Part shown: positions 6,012 through 8,375 of the stretch, in pieces
Layout of the letters: each line of letters begins with the position of its first letter
Position numbering within the stretch: the first letter of the stretch is position 1
From: an uncultured Clostridia bacterium
GTDB lineage: Bacteria; Bacillota_A; Clostridia; Christensenellales; CAG-138
Length of the DNA stretch: 8,375 bases
Direction: 5' to 3'
NCBI GenBank assembly: GCA_937877295.1
Contig: CALFIV010000134.1
Span: 1 to 8,375, forward strand
Notes under the pieces: generated by a model
The model's input: only the letters and a program-made list of their open reading frames with translations
The model's database searches: none
Told to the model about the DNA's origin: nothing
Position numbers and translations under genes: made by a program

Positions 6012-6040
6012 AGTATATCATATCGCTTCCCGCATGTCAT
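6012..6040 (-). promoter_or_regulatory. Extended -10 sigma-A promoter of nrdR-pgeF
   Basis: Minus-strand ATGACA (6035-6040, 5/6 to TTGACA), a 17-nt spacer, then TATACT (6012-6017, 5/6 to TATAAT) preceded by TGA, a TGn extended -10. The predicted transcript starts about 50 nt before the nrdR ATG and includes the leader hairpin. Confidence 0.8.
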
Positions 6041-6133
6041 GCGGCTGAGCCCCAAAGCGGCGCAAATTTACGAATTGTTCAGAAATTCATCCGGTCTTTT
6101 TCCAAAGGCGCGTCCTCCCGGATGCCCCGCGAT

Positions 6134-6364
6134 TTACGGCAGCTCCACCAAAATGACGTCCTCGCCGAGCTTTTTGATCTTGGAAAACGGAATTGCCATG
6201 CCGTCGCGCGCCTTCAAAAGCCCGAACATCCGCGATCCGCCCGGCACGACGATTGCCAACACCTGCCCGCAGCACGGGTCGAACTCCAGATCGCAGACGT
6301 TCCCGTAACGTTCCCCGGTGCACACATTGATGACCTCCCTGCATTTCAGATCCGAAAACAGCAT
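6134..6364 (-). CDS. ylmC: YlmC/YmxH-family PRC-barrel sporulation protein
   Basis: 76 residues, about the usual family length of 75-90. It matches the small PRC-barrel proteins found in spore formers: LFSDLKCREVINVCTGERYG (2-21), an acidic turn (DLEFDPCCGQVLAIVVPGG, 25-43), FGLLKARDGMAIPFSKIKKL (47-66) and a C-terminal GEDVILVELP strand. The biochemical role is unknown; in Bacillus, ylmC and ylmD (pgeF) lie close together downstream of sigE-sigG, which agrees with nrdR-pgeF lying next to it here. The start is set by GGAGGG (6371-6376) with 6-nt spacing and by the family N-terminus; the same frame stays open far upstream into cotJA, but that extension is antisense sequence. A sigma-E-like promoter precedes it, and cotJABC diverges from it. 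Four cysteines (8, 15, 24, plus the CC pair at 31-32) are more than I expect for the family. Confidence 0.88.
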   Translation of the reverse strand: MLFSDLKCREVINVCTGERYGNVCDLEFDPCCGQVLAIVVPGGSRMFGLLKARDGMAIPFSKIKKLGEDVILVELP

Positions 6365-6370
6365 TCTCTT

Positions 6371-6376
6371 CCCTCC
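6371..6376 (-). promoter_or_regulatory. Ribosome binding site fixing the ylmC start
   Basis: GGAGGG on the minus strand, 6 nt before the ATG at 6362-6364. It rules out the much longer upstream in-frame starts. Confidence 0.75.
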
Positions 6377-6420
6377 CCGTTCCAACTGCGTGATTTCCAT
6401 CGCCGTCCTCTGTTCGCTGC

Positions 6421-6449
6421 ATTCTATGCCGAACCGTCCCGAAACATAC
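6421..6449 (-). promoter_or_regulatory. Sigma-E-like sporulation promoter for ylmC
   Basis: Minus-strand GTATGTT (6443-6449) and GCATAGAAT (6421-6429) are separated by 13 nt. Compared with the Bacillus mother-cell sigma-E consensus (about kmATATT, 13-15 nt, gcATACAmT) they match 5/7 and 8/9. The ylmC ATG lies about 57 nt downstream. A sigma-G reading (GnATR with CATnnTA) is also possible but weaker. This would place ylmC in the sporulation programme. Confidence 0.55.
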
Positions 6450-6506
6450 GCACACTTTTCGGAGAGAAAAATACCATAGCAATAAAGAACCAAGGAGGAA
6501 GCAACG

Positions 6507-6779
6507 ATGGTACAATCCAATGCAAACGGCGGGTGCTGCTTTACGTCCGACGCGCCTGCGATCGATCCGACTGCAGCCGATAACGTCGTATTGGCCGGCG
6601 CTGTCGGCGCGCAGAATTCCTGCGGCATGCCCGACGCAGGCGGCTGTGCGCTTGCGACCGTTTATTTCCCGACTCAAGTGTACCGCGCGGGTTTCTGCCC
6701 GGGCGAAGCGCTGGCGCGCGGCACACTTTTCCCGGAGCTTGTCTCCGATTATCCGACTTGCAGAAGGGGGACGATGTGA
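6507..6779 (+). CDS. cotJA: Spore coat-associated protein CotJA
   Basis: 90 residues. The C-terminal half carries the CotJA signature: CALATVYFPTQVYRAGFCPG (47-66), then EALARGTLFPELVSDYP (67-83). CotJA is needed with CotJC for assembly of the inner coat in the mother cell. The N-terminal half is an Ala/Gly-rich, low-complexity extension with cysteines at 10, 11 and 39; C47, C64 and C85 lie in the conserved part. Six cysteines suggest cross-linking or metal binding (inference). The start has AAGGAGG (6492-6498) at 8-nt spacing. It is first in the cotJABC operon and ends one base before cotJB. I could not identify its promoter with confidence; a CATAC-containing box at 6445 is a weak sigma-E candidate. 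Confidence 0.88.
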   Translation: MVQSNANGGCCFTSDAPAIDPTAADNVVLAGAVGAQNSCGMPDAGGCALATVYFPTQVYRAGFCPGEALARGTLFPELVSDYPTCRRGTM

Positions 6780-6780
6780 C

Positions 6781-7029
6781 ATGGAATGCGCAGAACAGAC
6801 ACTTTTGAAGCGCATCGGCGAAGTACGCTTTGCGCTGGTCGAGCTGCAGCTCTATCTTGACACCCACCCCGAGGACCTCGAAGCGCAAAGCGACTACAAC
6901 AGCTACGCAAATACGCTCGACCGGCTGTACGCAGAATACACCGAAACCTACGGTCCGCTGGAGAACTTCGGCAACGTCCCGCATCTTGCGGGCAGCTGGG
7001 TCTATCAGGCCTGGCCGTGGCAGAATTAG
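6781..7029 (+). CDS. cotJB: Spore coat protein CotJB
   Basis: 82 residues, normal for the family. Diagnostic features are LLKRIGEVRFALVELQLYLD (8-27) continuing THPED (28-32), an amphipathic second helix (SDYNSYANTLDRLYAEYTET, 37-56), YGPLENFG (57-64), and a tryptophan-rich tail WVYQAWPWQN (73-82) matching the usual PWPW ending. CotJB is a small helical-hairpin coat component encoded between CotJA and the CotJC catalase; its exact role is unresolved. AAGGGGG (6764-6770) inside the end of cotJA gives 10-nt spacing; one base separates the cotJA stop from this ATG, so the two are likely coupled. Confidence 0.93.
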   Translation: MECAEQTLLKRIGEVRFALVELQLYLDTHPEDLEAQSDYNSYANTLDRLYAEYTETYGPLENFGNVPHLAGSWVYQAWPWQN

Positions 7030-7041
7030 GGAGGCGACATT

Positions 7042-7641
7042 ATGTGGATCTATGAAAAACGACTGGAATACCCCGTGCGCATCACCAAGCCCGATCCGCG
7101 CATGGCAAAGCTTCTGATGGCGCAATACGGCGGTCCGGACTCCGAGCTCGGCGCAGGCCTGCGCTACCTCACCCAACGCTACTCCATGCCCGACGACCGT
7201 GTCCGCGCAACCCTGACCGATATCGGTACGGAGGAGATTGCGCATTGGGAGATGATCGCGACGATGATCACGCAATGCATGCAGGGCGCGAGTCTGGATG
7301 AGCTGACTGCTGCGGGGCTGGACGGCTATTATGTGATGCACTCGTACGGCGTCTTCCCCGTCGACCCGAACGGCGTGCCGTTTACGACCTCGTACATCGC
7401 CTGCACCGGTGATCCGATCGCGGACCTGAGTGAAGACATGGCAGCCGAACAGAAAGCGCGTGCAACGTATGAGCATCTGATGAACATGACCAACAACAGT
7501 CAGATCATCGAGCCGCTGTACTTTTTGCGCGAGCGCGAAATCGTGCACTATCAACGCTTCGGCGAGTGCCTCGAGATCGTGCAGGCGATCAAGAACGGCC
7601 GCAGCGCACCCTCCTGCCGCTGTGCAAGAAGGCGCTACTGA
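7042..7641 (+). CDS. cotJC: Spore coat manganese catalase CotJC
   Basis: 199 residues, a ferritin-like four-helix protein of the manganese catalase family that disproportionates hydrogen peroxide using a dimanganese centre in the spore coat. Likely ligands are all present: E35 (GPDSELGAGLRYL), E65 and H68 (TDIGTEEIAHWEM), E136 (AAEQKARATYEHL), and E166 and H169 (REREIVHYQRFGE). The domain is complete, and the start (MWIYEKRLEYPVRI) is typical of CotJC, with GGGAGG ending 7 nt upstream. The short C-terminal tail contains SCRCARRRY, a basic Cys-containing end. Third gene of cotJABC; an intrinsic terminator follows directly. Confidence 0.96.
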   Translation: MWIYEKRLEYPVRITKPDPRMAKLLMAQYGGPDSELGAGLRYLTQRYSMPDDRVRATLTDIGTEEIAHWEMIATMITQCMQGASLDELTAAGLDGYYVMHSYGVFPVDPNGVPFTTSYIACTGDPIADLSEDMAAEQKARATYEHLMNMTNNSQIIEPLYFLREREIVHYQRFGECLEIVQAIKNGRSAPSCRCARRRY

Positions 7642-7646
7642 ACAGC

Positions 7647-7687
7647 AAAGAGGCTCGCAAAGCGCGGGCCTCTTTTCGTTCTTTCTT
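7647..7687 (+). terminator. Rho-independent terminator of cotJABC
   Basis: AAAGAGGC (7647-7654) pairs perfectly with GCCTCTTT (7668-7675), with an inner CGC/GCG pairing around AAA, followed by a T-rich run (TTTTCGTTCTTTCTT). It begins 5 nt after the cotJC stop. It lies between convergent genes; the minus-strand side has only a short T-run. Confidence 0.85.
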
Positions 7688-7713
7688 GATCGCAGAATAC
7701 AATGGTGCAGGCC

Positions 7714-7791
7714 TCATTTCCTGCCGGTCTTGTTCAGGTGGTACAGCGGCACGAACGGCAGGATGATCGGCGTTTTATATGCCCAGCACAT
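7714..7791 (-). CDS. Short peptide ORF directly after the SDR gene (25 residues, uncertain)
   Basis: ATG at 7789-7791 to TGA at 7714-7716 encodes MCWAYKTPIILPFVPLYHLN ending KTGRK. It is in the same frame as the SDR gene and begins 3 nt after that gene's TAA stop. GGAAGG (7800-7805) lies 8 nt upstream of the ATG, inside the last SDR codons, so a separate coupled start is plausible. Codon choice (ATC, CTG, CCG, TAC, AAC, AAG) matches the neighbours, and the peptide is hydrophobic with a basic end. It could be a real small peptide, or the former C-terminus of a longer SDR protein cut off by a stop codon or sequencing error. Confidence 0.35.
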   Translation of the reverse strand: MCWAYKTPIILPFVPLYHLNKTGRK

Positions 7792-7794
7792 GGC

Positions 7795-8333
7795 TTATGC
7801 CTTCCGGAAATAGTTTTTGAGATACGCCGCAAAGCTCTTGTCGCCGACCTTGGTATCGCCTACGAGATCGTGGCTCAGCGTCCACTTCGAGAACAGAATG
7901 ATGTCGTGCTTGCCTGCCTTTTTGATTTTCGGCAGGTTTGCGAGCACGCCGAACAGCCAGATCGGCGCCCACTTGATCTTACACGGCTTACCGGCTGCCT
8001 TGAAGCACATCTCCGCCATCTCTTCGTACGTATAGGTTTCCTTGCCGCCGATGTTGTAGGTGACGTTGGTATCGTTCATATGCGCGACGATGAATTCCGC
8101 AAAGTCCGCGCAGTCGACCACGTTCGCTTTCACCTTGCCGTGGCCCTTCAAAAGCTGCATCTCGCCCTTTTCCACATACGGCTTAAAGACCTTGGCGATG
8201 TCGTAGAAATAGCCGGTCGGACGGTAAATGACCCAATCCATCTGATCCTTTTTGATCTCCTGCTCCACCATGTACTTTGCGTGCAGCATCGGGACTTTTT
8301 CCGCGCCGGGCTCGTCGCAGGAGATGACCGAAA
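7795..8333 (-). CDS. Atypical SDR / NmrA-like NAD(P)-binding oxidoreductase, C-terminal part (5' truncated by contig end)
   Basis: 178 genuine residues remain; the upstream part of the open frame is adapter sequence and must be excluded. What survives is the second half of an NAD(P)H-dependent atypical short-chain dehydrogenase. LHAKYMVEQEIKKDQMDWVI (16-35) continues as YRPTGYFYDIA (36-46), the strand and helix after the nucleotide-binding core. VDCADFAEFIVAHM and TYNIGGKETYTYEEMAEMCF are substrate-side elements. The C-terminus has WAPIWLFGVL, possibly membrane-associated, and ends in SFAAYLKNYFRKA. The Rossmann glycine motif (expected in the missing 100 or so residues) is not in the window, so cofactor and substrate cannot be stated. 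It is convergent with cotJC. Confidence 0.78.
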
Positions 8334-8375
8334 AGATCGGAAGAGCACACGTCTGAACTCCAGTCACGATCAGAT
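8334..8375. other. Illumina TruSeq adapter and index contamination at the contig end
   Basis: The bases from 8334 read AGATCGGAAGAGC and continue as ACACGTCTGAACTCCAGTCAC (to 8367), which is the TruSeq read-1 3' adapter. They are followed by GATCAG (8368-8373), the TruSeq index 9 barcode, and AT, the first bases of the adapter's next segment. Translated on the minus strand this gives the well-known artefact peptide MTGVQTCALPIF. It is not part of the genome. Confidence 0.98.

Noticed and set aside
6088..6124. CATCCGG/CCGGATG inverted repeat after ylmC as a terminator
   Set aside because: The stem is only 7 bp with a 23-nt loop and is not followed by a U-run on the minus strand; too weak to call.
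6471..6484. CATAGCAATA just upstream of cotJA as a sigma-E or sigma-K -10 box
   Set aside because: No matching -35 is found at the right distance, and the transcript start would nearly touch the ribosome site.
6365..6628. N-terminal extension of the YlmC-like protein (to 164 residues)
   Set aside because: The extension runs through the sigma-E-like promoter and antisense to cotJA; the family start and ribosome site are at 6362-6376.
6541..7554. 337-residue minus-strand open frame
   Set aside because: It is antisense to cotJA, cotJB and cotJC, all of which are recognised families; there is no ribosome site or domain support.
7720..7762. CCTGCCG/CGGCAGG inverted repeat after the SDR gene
   Set aside because: The arms are 7 bp, separated by 29 nt, and lie inside the possible peptide ORF; no T-run follows, so chance is likely.
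8148..8348. 66-residue minus-strand open frame near the right end
   Set aside because: It is an out-of-frame shadow of the SDR gene and begins inside adapter sequence.

Overview
The window looks like a contig from a GC-rich, endospore-forming Firmicute, most likely an uncultured gut-type member of the Clostridia. I infer this from the cotJABC spore-coat cassette, a YlmC/YmxH-type sporulation protein, strong AGGAGG-type ribosome sites, sigma-A promoters with TGn extended -10 boxes, and secreted cohesin-like/FnIII proteins. The last 42 bases are not biological: they are Illumina TruSeq adapter plus index, so the right-hand gene is cut artificially.

Layout from left to right. (1) 1-1432, minus strand: an ECF sigma factor gene overlaps by 14 nt a gene open to the contig edge. 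The second gene encodes a short cytoplasmic domain, one membrane helix and an extracellular right-handed beta-helix, so it is probably a membrane-anchored anti-sigma/sensor. A perfect 14-bp palindrome sits between the candidate sigma promoter and the ribosome site. (2) 1583-3249, minus: a secreted 485-residue protein (cohesin-like region, Ig-like repeat, two FnIII domains) with its own promoter inside a large inverted repeat and its own terminator. (3) 3279-4640, minus: a perfect -35 promoter drives a membrane-anchored SurA/PpiC-like foldase, translationally coupled (TAATG) to a 31-residue single-helix membrane peptide. (4) 4651-6040, minus: nrdR and pgeF (ylmD/yfiH) coupled through an ATGA overlap behind an extended -10 promoter. 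(5) 6134-6449, minus: a YlmC/YmxH PRC-barrel protein with a good sigma-E-like promoter. (6) 6507-7687, plus: cotJA-cotJB-cotJC and a terminator, diverging from ylmC. (7) 7714-8333, minus: the C-terminal part of an atypical SDR (NmrA-like) oxidoreductase, followed in frame after its stop by a short peptide ORF, then adapter.

Functional themes: sporulation (cotJ, ylmC), nucleotide metabolism and its control (nrdR, pgeF), and envelope biology (ECF sigma with beta-helix partner, secreted FnIII protein, foldase with small membrane peptide). The most original item is the sigma/beta-helix pair, which has the layout of a cell-surface ligand-sensing switch. The tiny coupled membrane peptide after the foldase comes next. 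No rRNA, tRNA, CRISPR array or insertion sequence was seen, and no stretch over 300 bases lacks a gene.
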